A stretch of DNA of 64,000 bases from Puia dinghuensis (GCF_014642875.1 NZ_BMJC01000006.1:248001-312000), one strand, 5' to 3'; shown: positions 6,603-15,717, counted from the first letter of the stretch. A program made the numbers and translations. Notes: generated by a model not told the origin, from the letters alone.

Positions 6603-9176
6603 CTAAGGATTAAGATAATGCTCCAGTTCGTGCTCGGTCTTGATCAGCACGTCGCGGGGTTTGCTGCCCTGGCCGGGTCCAACGACACCCGCGGCTTCCA
6701 GCTGATCCATGAGTCTCCCGGCCCGGTTGTAACCCAGCTTCATCTTGCGCTGGATAAGCGAGGTGGAGCCCAATTGGTTGACGACAATAAGCCTTGCGGC
6801 CTCTTCGAAGAGGGGATCACGATCGCCGAGATCGAAGTCTTTTGCCTCCATCTCCTTCTCATCGACATATTCCGGTAGTTTGTAGGACTCGGGATAGCCC
6901 CTTTGCCGGCCGATGAATTGGGTGATCGCTTCCACTTCGGGAGTGTCGACAAAAGCGCATTGGAGCCGGGTGATCTCCCCGTTGTAAGAAATGAGCATGT
7001 CACCTTTCCCGATGAGCTGATCGGCCCCGCCGGCGTCGAGAATCGTCCGGGAGTCGATCTTGGAAGACACTTTGAACCCGATGCGCGCGGGGAAGTTGGC
7101 CTTGATGGTACCCGTGATGATATTGACCGAGGGGCGTTGGGTGGCGATGATCAGGTGGATGCCGACGGCACGCGCCAATTGGGCAAGGCGGGCGATGGGC
7201 ATTTCTATTTCCTTGCCGGCGGTCATGATCAGATCGGCAAACTCATCCACGACCAGCACGATAAAGGGCAGGTATTGGTGGCCTTTTTGGGGATTGAGCC
7301 GCCGCTTGATAAACTTCTCGTTGTATTCTTTGATATTGCGGGCATTGGCTTCCTTCAGCAGATCGTACCGGTTGTCCATCTCGATACAGAGCGCATTGAG
7401 GGTATGGACCACTTTCTTCGTGTCGGTGATGATGGCTTCTTCTTCACCCGGCAGTTTGGCGAGGAAATGCTTTTCGATAGTGCGGTAGATGCTCAGCTCC
7501 ACCTTTTTGGGGTCTACCAGCACCAGCTTCAGTTGGGAAGGATGCTTCTTATAGAGCAGCGAGACCAGGATAGCATTCAGACCAACCGACTTCCCCTGTC
7601 CGGTAGCGCCCGCCATCAGCAGGTGAGGCATGGAAGACAGGTCGACAATGAAATTTTCATTATCTATCTTCTTCCCTATTGCAATCGGCAGGTTGAAGTT
7701 GCTGTGCTGGAATTTATCCGAGGACAGCAGGGTACGCATGCTGACCACGGTCTTCTTTACGTTGGGAACCTCTATCCCAATCGTTCCTTTCCCGGGGATG
7801 GGGGCGATGATGCGGATACCCAATGCGGCCAGGCTAAGCGCGATATCGTCTTCCAGGTTCTTGATCCGGGAAATGCGCACGCCCGCGGCGGGCACGATCT
7901 CATACAAGGTGACGGTGGGGCCTACCGTTGCGCTGATCTTCGAGATGGAAATATCGTAGTTCTTGAGGGTATTGATGATCTGGTTTTTGTTGGCTTCCAG
8001 TTCGGATGGGTCCTGGACGATCTTTTCGCTGCCGTGCGCTTCGAGAAGCTCGAGGCCAGGGTACTTATAGTCCCGGAGATCGAGCGTAGGTTCGTAATCC
8101 GGCATATTCTCCGGAATAAGGGATTCCTCCCCTGCCGCCTCGGGCTCTGCGGGTGGTTCGGGGGCAGTCTTGATCTCCAATTGCAGATCGCCGGGTGTCT
8201 TCGCCAGTGGCGGAATGGGCGGCATCTTCAACGGTGGCGGCGGTTCTTCGCCGGGTTCTTCATCGATATCGTCCTCTTCTTCGGCTTCCGCCAGGATGGG
8301 ATCGGGGTCGAACGGCGCCTCCCCGGAACCTTCGCGTTCGGTGACGGTGAACTCTATATGCGGCTCTTCCTCCAGTGGCGGCGCGATGGCAACGATGCCG
8401 CCGTCTTCCTTCAACACATTGCCTTTGCCATTATTAAAGGATTCATCGACGAATAACTTTGCGCCTTTTTTACCCTTCTCCTTTGGTGCAGGTTTCTCCG
8501 GCTCGACGGGTTCGGGGACAGGGACAGGCGCCGCCGCCTGCTCCTTCTTGGGCAGGGAAGGGACATGGAATACGGGGTTAAACCGCCAGATGATGTAGGC
8601 CAGACCCGCCACCAGCAACAGGGCGGCCGTGCCGATCCAACCCAGGAAACGGGTGAGCCAGTCGCTGATCATATCCCCGACAGCGCCACCCCAGGGGAAG
8701 TCCATGCCATGGGTGACAAAGGCCGCTGCTACGGAAAAAAAGAGCAGGCCCGCCAGCACATACCGGAGGTTGCGGCTGATAGAGAATATTCGCCGGGCAA
8801 AAAGCAGGTTGACCCCGATGATAAAAAAGATGGAGCAAAAGAAATAAGAGGCCAGGCCAAAACCTTTGAAAAAGAATTCATGCGAAACCAATGCGCCAAG
8901 GTTTCCCAGCAGGTTGCTTACTTTTACATTGGAGGAAGGAAGCAGGATGGAAGCGCCATGAAAGACCTTGTCCTGGTCTTCTTTCCAGGTGAAGAGATAG
9001 GAAGTAAAAGCAATAAACAGGAAGATGGCCAGCAGGAGAAAAACGGCCCCGGTGATCTTATGGGTACGTTCGTCTTTGACAAGCTGCTTTACGGTGACCT
9101 GGGATTCCTTTTCAGGCTTCAGCTTCTTGTCGGCAGCGGGCTTCTGGCTCTTCTTTGACTTCAGTCGGTTTGCCAT
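6603..9176 (-). CDS. ftsK: DNA translocase FtsK/SpoIIIE
   Basis: An 857-residue chromosome-segregation motor acting at the division septum. Basic N-terminus, about four membrane helices (residues 40-195), an acidic Pro/Glu-rich linker (about 205-370), then the alpha/beta motor. Walker A is GATGQGKSVGLN near residue 520 and Walker B is VLVVDEFADLI near 640; RAVGIHLIIATQRPSVNIITG is the family signature. The C-terminal gamma winged helix (about 795-855, STSLIQRKMKLGYNRAGRLMD) reads orienting DNA sites. Length and order are normal. A perfect -7 element ends 6 nt from the ATG, so the mRNA may be leaderless. It is followed by lolA. Confidence 0.96.
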   Translation of the reverse strand: MANRLKSKKSQKPAADKKLKPEKESQVTVKQLVKDERTHKITGAVFLLLAIFLFIAFTSYLFTWKEDQDKVFHGASILLPSSNVKVSNLLGNLGALVSHEFFFKGFGLASYFFCSIFFIIGVNLLFARRIFSISRNLRYVLAGLLFFSVAAAFVTHGMDFPWGGAVGDMISDWLTRFLGWIGTAALLLVAGLAYIIWRFNPVFHVPSLPKKEQAAAPVPVPEPVEPEKPAPKEKGKKGAKLFVDESFNNGKGNVLKEDGGIVAIAPPLEEEPHIEFTVTEREGSGEAPFDPDPILAEAEEEDDIDEEPGEEPPPPLKMPPIPPLAKTPGDLQLEIKTAPEPPAEPEAAGEESLIPENMPDYEPTLDLRDYKYPGLELLEAHGSEKIVQDPSELEANKNQIINTLKNYDISISKISATVGPTVTLYEIVPAAGVRISRIKNLEDDIALSLAALGIRIIAPIPGKGTIGIEVPNVKKTVVSMRTLLSSDKFQHSNFNLPIAIGKKIDNENFIVDLSSMPHLLMAGATGQGKSVGLNAILVSLLYKKHPSQLKLVLVDPKKVELSIYRTIEKHFLAKLPGEEEAIITDTKKVVHTLNALCIEMDNRYDLLKEANARNIKEYNEKFIKRRLNPQKGHQYLPFIVLVVDEFADLIMTAGKEIEMPIARLAQLARAVGIHLIIATQRPSVNIITGTIKANFPARIGFKVSSKIDSRTILDAGGADQLIGKGDMLISYNGEITRLQCAFVDTPEVEAITQFIGRQRGYPESYKLPEYVDEKEMEAKDFDLGDRDPLFEEAARLIVVNQLGSTSLIQRKMKLGYNRAGRLMDQLEAAGVVGPGQGSKPRDVLIKTEHELEHYLNP

Positions 9177-9181
9177 GGATA

Positions 9182-9189
9182 CAAAGATA
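9182..9189 (-). promoter_or_regulatory. -7 element for ftsK, adjacent to the start codon
   Basis: TATCTTTG on the minus strand, a full TAnnTTTG match. Its G lies 6 nt from the A of the ATG at 9176, which leaves essentially no 5' leader. No clear -33 TTTG was found. Confidence 0.5.
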
Positions 9190-9262
9190 ATATTACAGCC
9201 GGACTCCGTCCGGTTTAGAGGACAATTATAAAATTATTTACTTTACAATTAAAAAAAAGGGC

Positions 9263-11170
9263 GTGAATATCCTTAAAGCATGTTGGTTGGGCCTTTTCCT
9301 ATTGATAATGCGGCTTGAAAACCAGGCCCAAACTTCCCAACTAACCCCCGCAGCCGACCTGACCCGTGCCGGCCTGCTGAACGATATTTCCCCCAACACC
9401 TGGTACTATTTCTCCGACAACAAAAATATTGCCATCCAGCAACTGCCTTCCCTACCCTACAAGCAGGACACCCGGAAATACATCCATTTCATGGCGCCGG
9501 CGCTCATCAACAAAAAGACTATCCTGCGGTTTTTCCTCACCAATCGCAGCGACGTGCAGCAAAGCGTCTTTTTCTGTCCCGGCTGGCTTGTCGACACCAT
9601 CGAGCTCTACCGGCTTACGCCCGGCGGTTCACACGTCGAGGCCCTGCCACGCGAGCTGCCGAACGATGCTGACAGTCTCGGATACCGGAAGATAACCCTC
9701 GCGCCACACGATAGCGCCACTTTTTTCGCCGCCCTGTCCTATATCAAGGCGCCCTCCAATTCCATCAATCCCACTCTCACCCGGGATACCCTCATCACAG
9801 AAGGCATCGTCCTGCAGCACCGCAATAAGACTTCCATCGATGTCATCACCAACCTGTTTGCCGGCCTCATGCTGATGATGATCTTTTATGCCTTCAGCGA
9901 ATATATCCAAAGCAAGAAACCCGAATTCCTGTACTACATCGGCTATTCCATCTGCATCGGCGTGCTTCTCTTCCTCAAGGCGACACTGCACAATGTGACC
10001 ACCTCCTTCAATTTTTTCTTCGAGGGTTTCCTGGACAATATCATCTTCTCCGCAGGCTACATCTGTTATATCATCTTCCATCGCAAATTCCTGGAGACCA
10101 GTAAGCATTACAAGGCGCTGGACCGTTACCTGCTCTGGGGCTCTGCCGGCATCGCGATCCTCACCTGTCTTTATACCCTGGCCTTTTACTTCTCCCCGGA
10201 TTTCCGCCTCGCCAATAACCTCGAGACGTACACCAAGCTGCTGCTGCTGGCTACCTCCACGATCTTTATCATCAAAGGCCTGGGCTATCACAACCGGCTG
10301 ATGAACTATATCGTCATGGGTAACATCTCCCTTTGCCTGCTGTCGATCATTTCCCTGGTGATGATCTCGATGAACATCAAGATCGTCAGCGGGGTCTCCG
10401 TTCTCAATGCCTCGCTGTTCCATTATGAAGTGGGCATCACCGTTGAGACGCTTTTCTTCCTTTTCGCCCTCAGCTATAAGAACAAGATGGAGATAATTGT
10501 CAGCATCCAGAAGGAGGAAAAGCTGAAATTGGAAACCGAGCGTAAGGAGATGGAAAAACAGGTAGCCGTGCTGGCGGCAAAGCAGGACGAGCGCAACCGC
10601 ATCTCGGTGGACATGCATGACGAACTAGGTTCGGGGGTAACGGCCATCCGCCTGATGAGCGAGATCGTCAAGAGCAAGATGAAAGACCAGACCCTGCCGG
10701 AAATAGAGAAGATCTCCAATTCCGCCAACGAACTCATCAATAAGATGAATACCATCATCTGGACGATGACCAGCAGCAACGATTCGGTGGAAAACCTCAT
10801 TGCTTATATCCGTAGTTATGCCGTGGAGTTCTTCGAGAATACTGCCATCGACTGTTATTTTACCATGCCGGCTTCCATCCCGCCCCGGGAGATCACCGGG
10901 GAGAAACGCCGGAATATCTTCCTGTCGGTGAAGGAGGCGTTGAATAACGTGTTAAAGCATTCGCAGAGCAGTGTGGTGAAGATCAATATTTCGGTCAACG
11001 ACCGGCTGGTCATCGAGATCCAGGATGATGGGGTAGGCATCAATATGGAAAAGCTGCGAAAATTCGGCAACGGCCTCAACAATATGAAAAAGCGGATGGC
11101 CTCCATCGATGGCGGGTTCAATATCGAGAACAAGGAGGGAACGCGAACAACGTTCTATTTAACCTTATGA
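9263..11170 (+). CDS. 7TMR-DISM sensor histidine kinase (HisKA_3 type)
   Basis: A 635-residue hybrid sensor. A signal peptide (residues 1-22) is followed by a periplasmic 7TMR-DISMED2-like domain (about 30-185), a seven-helix membrane region (about 190-415), a coiled coil (about 415-445), the HisKA_3 dimerisation box with the phospho-acceptor in ERNRISVDMHDELGSG (about H451), and a HATPase_c domain (N box LNNVLKH, G1 box DDGVGI, G2 box GNGLNNMKKR). It starts with GTG at 9263, preceded by a purine-rich AAAAAAAAGGG. No response regulator is adjacent, so it is an orphan; HisKA_3 kinases usually pair with NarL/LuxR-type regulators. The ligand is unknown. Confidence 0.9.
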   Translation: MNILKACWLGLFLLIMRLENQAQTSQLTPAADLTRAGLLNDISPNTWYYFSDNKNIAIQQLPSLPYKQDTRKYIHFMAPALINKKTILRFFLTNRSDVQQSVFFCPGWLVDTIELYRLTPGGSHVEALPRELPNDADSLGYRKITLAPHDSATFFAALSYIKAPSNSINPTLTRDTLITEGIVLQHRNKTSIDVITNLFAGLMLMMIFYAFSEYIQSKKPEFLYYIGYSICIGVLLFLKATLHNVTTSFNFFFEGFLDNIIFSAGYICYIIFHRKFLETSKHYKALDRYLLWGSAGIAILTCLYTLAFYFSPDFRLANNLETYTKLLLLATSTIFIIKGLGYHNRLMNYIVMGNISLCLLSIISLVMISMNIKIVSGVSVLNASLFHYEVGITVETLFFLFALSYKNKMEIIVSIQKEEKLKLETERKEMEKQVAVLAAKQDERNRISVDMHDELGSGVTAIRLMSEIVKSKMKDQTLPEIEKISNSANELINKMNTIIWTMTSSNDSVENLIAYIRSYAVEFFENTAIDCYFTMPASIPPREITGEKRRNIFLSVKEALNNVLKHSQSSVVKINISVNDRLVIEIQDDGVGINMEKLRKFGNGLNNMKKRMASIDGGFNIENKEGTRTTFYLTL

Positions 11171-11560
11171 TTTATCCTTTCTCGCCACCCCAAGATACAG
11201 AAAGATCCAGCCAGCGATGAAGAAGACGCCGCCGATGGGGGTGGCGATGCCTGCAAGGGTGCGGTGGGTGTTCTCGGCGATGGTGAGGGCCGTAAGGACG
11301 TAAAGCGAACCACAGAAAAAGACGATGCCCATGATAAAGCAGTTGCCGGCCCAGATCATCCACCTGTTGTGGATCTTTTCGGAGAGGAAGGCAACAAAAA
11401 GAAGGGCGAAGACATGGTAGAATTGATACCGTACGCCGGTCTCGAAGATCGCCACCGTATCGGGGCCTACCATTGTTTTTAACTTGTGGGCGGCAAAGGC
11501 GCCAAGGGCGACGGATAGCGCGCCCAGTAATGCTGCGACAGATAAAAAATTCCGATTCAT
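11165..11560 (-). CDS. DUF423 family small membrane protein
   Basis: A 131-residue integral membrane protein with four predicted helices, starting MNRNFLSVAALLGALSVALG. The AFAAHKLK segment, YQFYHVFALL and the Gly-rich third helix (ATPIGGVFFIAGW) mark the DUF423/YgdD family, whose function is unknown. Its ATG overlaps the aroK stop codon (ATGA), so it is translationally coupled as the third gene of the acyl-CoA dehydrogenase-aroK operon. Its 3' end overlaps the 3' end of the convergent histidine kinase by 6 bp. Confidence 0.9.
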   Translation of the reverse strand: MNRNFLSVAALLGALSVALGAFAAHKLKTMVGPDTVAIFETGVRYQFYHVFALLFVAFLSEKIHNRWMIWAGNCFIMGIVFFCGSLYVLTALTIAENTHRTLAGIATPIGGVFFIAGWIFLYLGVARKDKS

Positions 11561-12096
11561 AATTCTTCTTTCAGTCTATCGGGTTCTTGTTCGTTTCGTA
11601 ATAAAATTTGTATCAGTTCGTCAAGGTTGGTATTTTCTTCGCTCACCGTCACATCTGCCTGCTGGTAATACATGCGGCGTTCGCTTAGTTTCCGGATGAT
11701 ATAGCGTTGCAGGTCGTCTTCGGTGATCTCTGCAATAAGCGGCCGGCTCAATCTCTCCCTTTGCAGCCGCTGCCGGAGCACATCGACCGAGGTATTCAGC
11801 CAGATGACCTTGCCGCTCTTCTTCATGAATTCGATGTTGTTAAAGAAGCAGGGGGTGCCGCCGCCACAGGAAAGGATAAAGCTTTCCTGCTGTTCGGTCA
11901 CCGATTCGAGGGTTTCCTTTTCCAGGAAACGGAAGTATTCTTCGCCCTGGTCGGCGAAAATGTCGGCAACCGACCTACTCTCTTTTTCGACGATAAGGCT
12001 GTCCAGATCGTAAAAAGGCAGCTCCAGCTTTTTTGCCAGCCGCTGGCCCCAGTGCGTTTTGCCGGAGCCCATGAAGCCAATGAGAAATATTTTCAT
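11557..12096 (-). CDS. aroK: Shikimate kinase
   Basis: A 179-residue shikimate kinase, which phosphorylates the 3-hydroxyl of shikimate with ATP in aromatic amino-acid synthesis. The P-loop is GFMGSGKTHWG (residues 7-17), the shikimate-binding acidic pair is in FYDLDSLI (D30, D32), the substrate arginine is in EEYFRFLE, the Walker B-like CGGGTP is at 77-82, and the lid arginine is in RLSRPLI. Length matches the family. It overlaps both neighbours by ATGA, lying between an acyl-CoA dehydrogenase and DUF423. No other shikimate-pathway gene is in the window. Confidence 0.95.
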   Translation of the reverse strand: MKIFLIGFMGSGKTHWGQRLAKKLELPFYDLDSLIVEKESRSVADIFADQGEEYFRFLEKETLESVTEQQESFILSCGGGTPCFFNNIEFMKKSGKVIWLNTSVDVLRQRLQRERLSRPLIAEITEDDLQRYIIRKLSERRMYYQQADVTVSEENTNLDELIQILLRNEQEPDRLKEEL

Positions 12097-13283
12097 TTAA
12101 ATGCGTTTAATCCGGTGATATCCATTCCGGTGATGAGGAGGTGCACGTCATGGGTGCCCTCGTAAGTAAGCACGCTTTCTATATTCATCATATGGCGCAT
12201 GATCGGGTATTCGCCGGTGATGCCCATCCCACCCAACACCTGCCGGGCTTCCCGGGCGATGTTGGCAGCTATCTCACAACCGTTGCGTTTGGCCATCGAC
12301 ACCTGGGCGGGTGTCGCCTTGTTCTCGTTCATGAGCACTCCCAGCCGCCAATTGAGCAGCTGGGCCTTTGTGATCTCGGTCAGCATCTCGGCCAGCTTCT
12401 TCTGCTGCAACTGGAAGCCCGCGATGGGTCGGCCGAACTGTACCCGCTGCATGCTGTACCGGAGAGCCGTATCATAACAGTCCATGGCAGCCCCTACGAC
12501 GCCCCAGGCAATGCCATAGCGGGCCTTGGTGAGACAACCCAGGGGCCCCTTTAATCCCTGGACATTGGGCAGGAGGTTTTCCTTCGGGACACGGACATTG
12601 TCAAAAACCAATTCCCCCGTGGCGGAAGCCCGCAGACTCCATTTGCCATGGGTGGTGGGGGTGGAGAAGCCTTCCATGCCACGCTCGACAATAAGCCCCC
12701 GGATGATACCTTCCTCATCCTTTGCCCAAACCACGGCCACCTGGGCAAAAGGGGCATTGCTGATCCACATCTTGCTGCCGTTGAGGATATAATGATCGCC
12801 GGCATCTTTGATATTTGTCAACATTCCTCCGGGGTCACTGCCATGGTTGGGCTCGGTCAGGCCAAAACAGCCCAGCCATTCGCCGCTCGCCAGTCTGGGG
12901 AGGTATTTACGTCGCTGTTCTTCACTGCCATACTCATAAATGGGATACATCACCAGGGAACCCTGGACGGAAGCCGTCGACCGGACCCCGCTGTCGCCAC
13001 GTTCCAACTCCTGCATCATCAGCCCGTAGCTTATATAATCGAGCCCCCCGCCACCATATTCTTCGGGGATGGTAGGGCCAAAACACCCTAATTCTCCCAG
13101 TTGGGCGACGATCTTTTGCGGAAATTCTGCCTTTTGGGCGCAGTCTTCGATAATTGGGGAGATCTCTTTCTTGACATAGGTGCGAACCGCGTCGCGGACC
13201 AACAGGTGTTCTTGGGTGAGTAATTCATCCAGGCGAAAGTAATCAGGGCTTTGAAAAACATCTACTTTTGACGTGACAGCCAT
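12093..13283 (-). CDS. Acyl-CoA dehydrogenase, glutaryl-CoA dehydrogenase-like
   Basis: A 396-residue FAD enzyme. Visible signatures are CFGLTEPNHGSDPGGM (FAD binding), NGSKMWISNAPFA, LRASATGELVFDNVRVP, QFGRPIAGFQLQQ and RQVLGGMGITGEYPIMRHM, with the catalytic glutamate in TYEGTHDVH (about E375). The glutamate position and these motifs fit glutaryl-CoA dehydrogenase, which oxidises and decarboxylates glutaryl-CoA in lysine and tryptophan breakdown. A short-chain acyl-CoA dehydrogenase is the alternative. It is the first gene of a coupled leftward operon (ATGA overlap with aroK). kynU lies 2.5 kb away on the opposite strand. A perfect -7 element lies 17 bp upstream. Confidence 0.9.
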   Translation of the reverse strand: MAVTSKVDVFQSPDYFRLDELLTQEHLLVRDAVRTYVKKEISPIIEDCAQKAEFPQKIVAQLGELGCFGPTIPEEYGGGGLDYISYGLMMQELERGDSGVRSTASVQGSLVMYPIYEYGSEEQRRKYLPRLASGEWLGCFGLTEPNHGSDPGGMLTNIKDAGDHYILNGSKMWISNAPFAQVAVVWAKDEEGIIRGLIVERGMEGFSTPTTHGKWSLRASATGELVFDNVRVPKENLLPNVQGLKGPLGCLTKARYGIAWGVVGAAMDCYDTALRYSMQRVQFGRPIAGFQLQQKKLAEMLTEITKAQLLNWRLGVLMNENKATPAQVSMAKRNGCEIAANIAREARQVLGGMGITGEYPIMRHMMNIESVLTYEGTHDVHLLITGMDITGLNAFK

Positions 13284-13299
13284 GGCGAGCGGTTTTGGT

Positions 13300-13307
13300 C
13301 AAAAGTA
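13300..13307 (-). promoter_or_regulatory. -7 element for the acyl-CoA dehydrogenase-aroK-DUF423 operon
   Basis: TACTTTTG on the minus strand is a full TAnnTTTG match, 17 bp upstream of the ATG at 13283. No convincing -33 TTTG was found. Confidence 0.5.
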
Positions 13308-13404
13308 AGAAAAATGCCTGTTTTTTAGACTTTGATGCAACATGCCGAAAAGACATGTGTACTTATTTGCAGGAGACGGGGTTTAAGCCTGTCGCCGGAA
13401 CACA

Positions 13405-13980
13405 ATGAACGCTAAAATAGCCGAATTGGAATTAACGGAACCAATACTACACGACGAACTGGTTGAAAGCTGCAAGCGAGGGGATTCCCGGGCTTTCGGC
13501 GAACTCTACCAGAAATATTCCAAGGCGATGTACAACACGAGTCTGCGCATCGTCAACCATACGGGGGATGCGGAGGACGTATTGCAGGAGGCCTTTACGG
13601 ACGCCTTCCGAAGCCTGGAAGACTTCCACTATAAATCCACTTTCGGCGCATGGCTAAAACGGATCGTGATCAATAAATCCATCAACCAATTGCGCAAACG
13701 GAAAATGGACCTGATCGACATCGAAAAGACCAATATCGGACACCTGCCGGAGGATGACACCCCGGATGAGAACGAGATAGCGTTGAGGATAGAGGATATC
13801 AAAAAAGCGGTAGGATTATTGCCAAACGGCTATCGCACCGTACTGACCCTCTATCTTTTTGAAGGATATGACCAGGAAGAGATTGCAGAGATACTGCAGG
13901 TATCGCATGCCACGGTGAGAACCCAGTACATGCGGGCCAAACAAAAATTGTTACAACATTTAAAACAAGGAGCATCATGA
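13405..13980 (+). CDS. ECF-type RNA polymerase sigma factor
   Basis: A 191-residue sigma-70 family ECF factor. Region 2 includes ALGELYQ-like FGELYQKYSKAMYNTSLRI and the -10-binding stretch GDAEDVLQEAFTDAFRSLEDF; region 4 is the helix-turn-helix EEIAEILQVSHATVRTQYMRAKQKL. The linker is short and acidic. Its stop overlaps the ATG of a membrane-anchored anti-sigma candidate (ATGA), so the two are translationally coupled; a DUF4097-like secreted protein follows. This is a common Bacteroidota triad. It probably redirects RNA polymerase in response to an envelope signal; the regulon is unknown. Confidence 0.93.
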   Translation: MNAKIAELELTEPILHDELVESCKRGDSRAFGELYQKYSKAMYNTSLRIVNHTGDAEDVLQEAFTDAFRSLEDFHYKSTFGAWLKRIVINKSINQLRKRKMDLIDIEKTNIGHLPEDDTPDENEIALRIEDIKKAVGLLPNGYRTVLTLYLFEGYDQEEIAEILQVSHATVRTQYMRAKQKLLQHLKQGAS

Positions 13981-14690
13981 ACAGCCGGTTAGAACAATTT
14001 GTCCAAGATCACCGGGAGGAATTCGACACGGAGGAGCCGGACAAAAAAATTTGGGAGAAGATCGCTCAGGAGGTGAACCCCGGGAAAAAAAAACGCCCCC
14101 CGCTGGTCGTCCGACTTGACTGGAGGAGATTCAGCGCAGCAGCAGCCGTCGTCCTCCTGATAGCGGGATCAGTATGGTATTTCGGCACCCGGACGACGAC
14201 CCAACCCCCGATGGTCAAGACTCAAACTTCTCCCGCGGGTGATGGCGGCAAGCAGGTTGCTCCGTTGGCCCAGGCCCCCCAAACAACAAAGGATACGACC
14301 CAGACCAGATCGAACGAGCCCACGCTTGCTACTATCCGGCCCCAGGACAACAAAGAGGACAACAAGGCAGGAGACCTTGAGAATTCAATGGACGAAGAAA
14401 TGTATCACTATGCAAGGCTTGTCGAGATAAAACATAACCAATTGAAAGCCATCGAAAAAGACGAACCGCTGCTGTACCGGCAGTTCGCCTCCGATGTCAG
14501 CAAACTGGACAGTGTCTATCACAACCTGCAAAGTCAGCTACCGAAAAACCCCAATCGTGAACAACTTTTAGAAGCGATGTTACAGAATCTTCAACTGCAG
14601 ATGGGATTACTGAATCATCAGCTTGACATCATCAAACAAATCAACCATTCAAAAAAGGCAGAGTATGAAAAAGCATATAAGACTACTTAA
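13977..14690 (+). CDS. Putative membrane-bound anti-sigma factor
   Basis: A 237-residue single-pass membrane protein. The cytoplasmic N-terminus (1-50) has an acidic helix with the segment DKKIWEKIAQEVNPG, followed by one membrane helix (about 52-70) and a periplasmic part: a Thr/Gln-rich linker (75-135) and a helical, coiled-coil-like C-terminus (140-237). Start overlap with the sigma gene and this topology indicate an anti-sigma factor that holds the sigma at the membrane. The WEKI motif recurs in the partner of the second ECF factor at 54.5 kb, which supports it as the sigma-contact module (inferred). No zinc-binding HxxxCxxC motif is visible. Confidence 0.75.
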   Translation: MNSRLEQFVQDHREEFDTEEPDKKIWEKIAQEVNPGKKKRPPLVVRLDWRRFSAAAAVVLLIAGSVWYFGTRTTTQPPMVKTQTSPAGDGGKQVAPLAQAPQTTKDTTQTRSNEPTLATIRPQDNKEDNKAGDLENSMDEEMYHYARLVEIKHNQLKAIEKDEPLLYRQFASDVSKLDSVYHNLQSQLPKNPNREQLLEAMLQNLQLQMGLLNHQLDIIKQINHSKKAEYEKAYKTT

Positions 14691-15717
14691 TCTGGCAGTC
14701 ACGCTCCTTGTCTTATCTGCTCCGGTGATGAGCCGTGCCGCAGGCGGCGACCAGGAAGTAAGGAAGCAGAGACTGATTAACAAGAACTATTCGGTGACGG
14801 CCGATGACAAGTTGCAGATCGAGAATTCATTTGGCAATGTCGTAGTCTCCACCTGGGATAAACAGGAGATCACGGTGGACATCGAGATCAGCGCAAGGGC
14901 TTCCACGGAAGAACGAGCCCAGGCGATCATGAACAGGATAGACGTCAAGGATGGCAAGGACGGCAATAACATCTGGTTCAAGACAAAGGTCGGTGATATC
15001 CACAACGGCGGCGGCAACAGGCACGGTGACAACGAACGCGGCTTCTACATCGACTATGTCATACACATGCCGGCGGCCAACCGGCTGGCGATAGAGAACA
15101 GCTTTGGCAAGACCGAAATACCAGCCTTCAAGGGATTGGTGACGCTGACGAGCAAATTCGGCAGCCTCAACACCGGCGACCTGGATAATGTAGACCAGAT
15201 CGACGTGGAGTTCGGCCGGGCCTATATCGCTTCGGTAAGCAATGGAAAAGTCGTTTTTAAGTTCAACAAGGAATCCCATATCGGCAAAGTGGGTGGAAAT
15301 GTGAAGATAACCAGCGAGTTCTCCCAGCATGTACAATTCATTGTAGCCGACAATATCAACGAGCTTGCCGTCTTCGAATCCTACTCCGGGGTACGCGTGG
15401 TAGTGGACAAGACCCTGTCGGCGCAGTTTGATGTCCACACGAGCTTTGGCCATTTCCACAACGAAAGCGATATCAACATCGACGAACAGAAGGAGGATGA
15501 CAGCAGCTATGGACCGCACTTCGACAAGGATTATAGCGGGAAATCCGGCGATGGCAAGGCAAGGATAAAGATCAAGAGCAGCTTTGGGTCGGTGCGCCTC
15601 TCCTATGCCGGCGACCAGGACAACGAAAATCAGGATGATAAGATGGATAAGGAAAGGAACAAGCATAAGAACAAGGACAAGGAGAAGACTTCTGTCAGCG
15701 AATCGGAAGCGCGATAG
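14665..15717 (+). CDS. Secreted DUF4097-like putative adhesin
   Basis: A 350-residue exported protein starting at the ATG 14665 (MKKHIRLLNLAVTLLVLSAP), which gives a clean signal peptide; an in-frame ATG at 14623 would bury it. The mature part is a run of beta strands with recurring Gly/Phe turns (IENSFGNVVV, IENSFGKTEIP, LTSKFGSLNTG, VEFGRAYIA, SSFGSVRLSY), suggesting a DUF4097/DUF2807-type beta-solenoid. The last 40 residues are very charged (Lys/Glu/Asp). It overlaps the anti-sigma gene's 3' end and completes the sigma / anti-sigma / adhesin operon. Its role is unknown; it may sense or coat the envelope. Confidence 0.8.
   Translation: MKKHIRLLNLAVTLLVLSAPVMSRAAGGDQEVRKQRLINKNYSVTADDKLQIENSFGNVVVSTWDKQEITVDIEISARASTEERAQAIMNRIDVKDGKDGNNIWFKTKVGDIHNGGGNRHGDNERGFYIDYVIHMPAANRLAIENSFGKTEIPAFKGLVTLTSKFGSLNTGDLDNVDQIDVEFGRAYIASVSNGKVVFKFNKESHIGKVGGNVKITSEFSQHVQFIVADNINELAVFESYSGVRVVVDKTLSAQFDVHTSFGHFHNESDINIDEQKEDDSSYGPHFDKDYSGKSGDGKARIKIKSSFGSVRLSYAGDQDNENQDDKMDKERNKHKNKDKEKTSVSESEAR

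Noticed and set aside
6903-8456. A 517-codon rightward open frame opposite ftsK
   Set aside because: It is antisense to a clear FtsK, has no domain pattern, and arises from the codon bias of the true gene.
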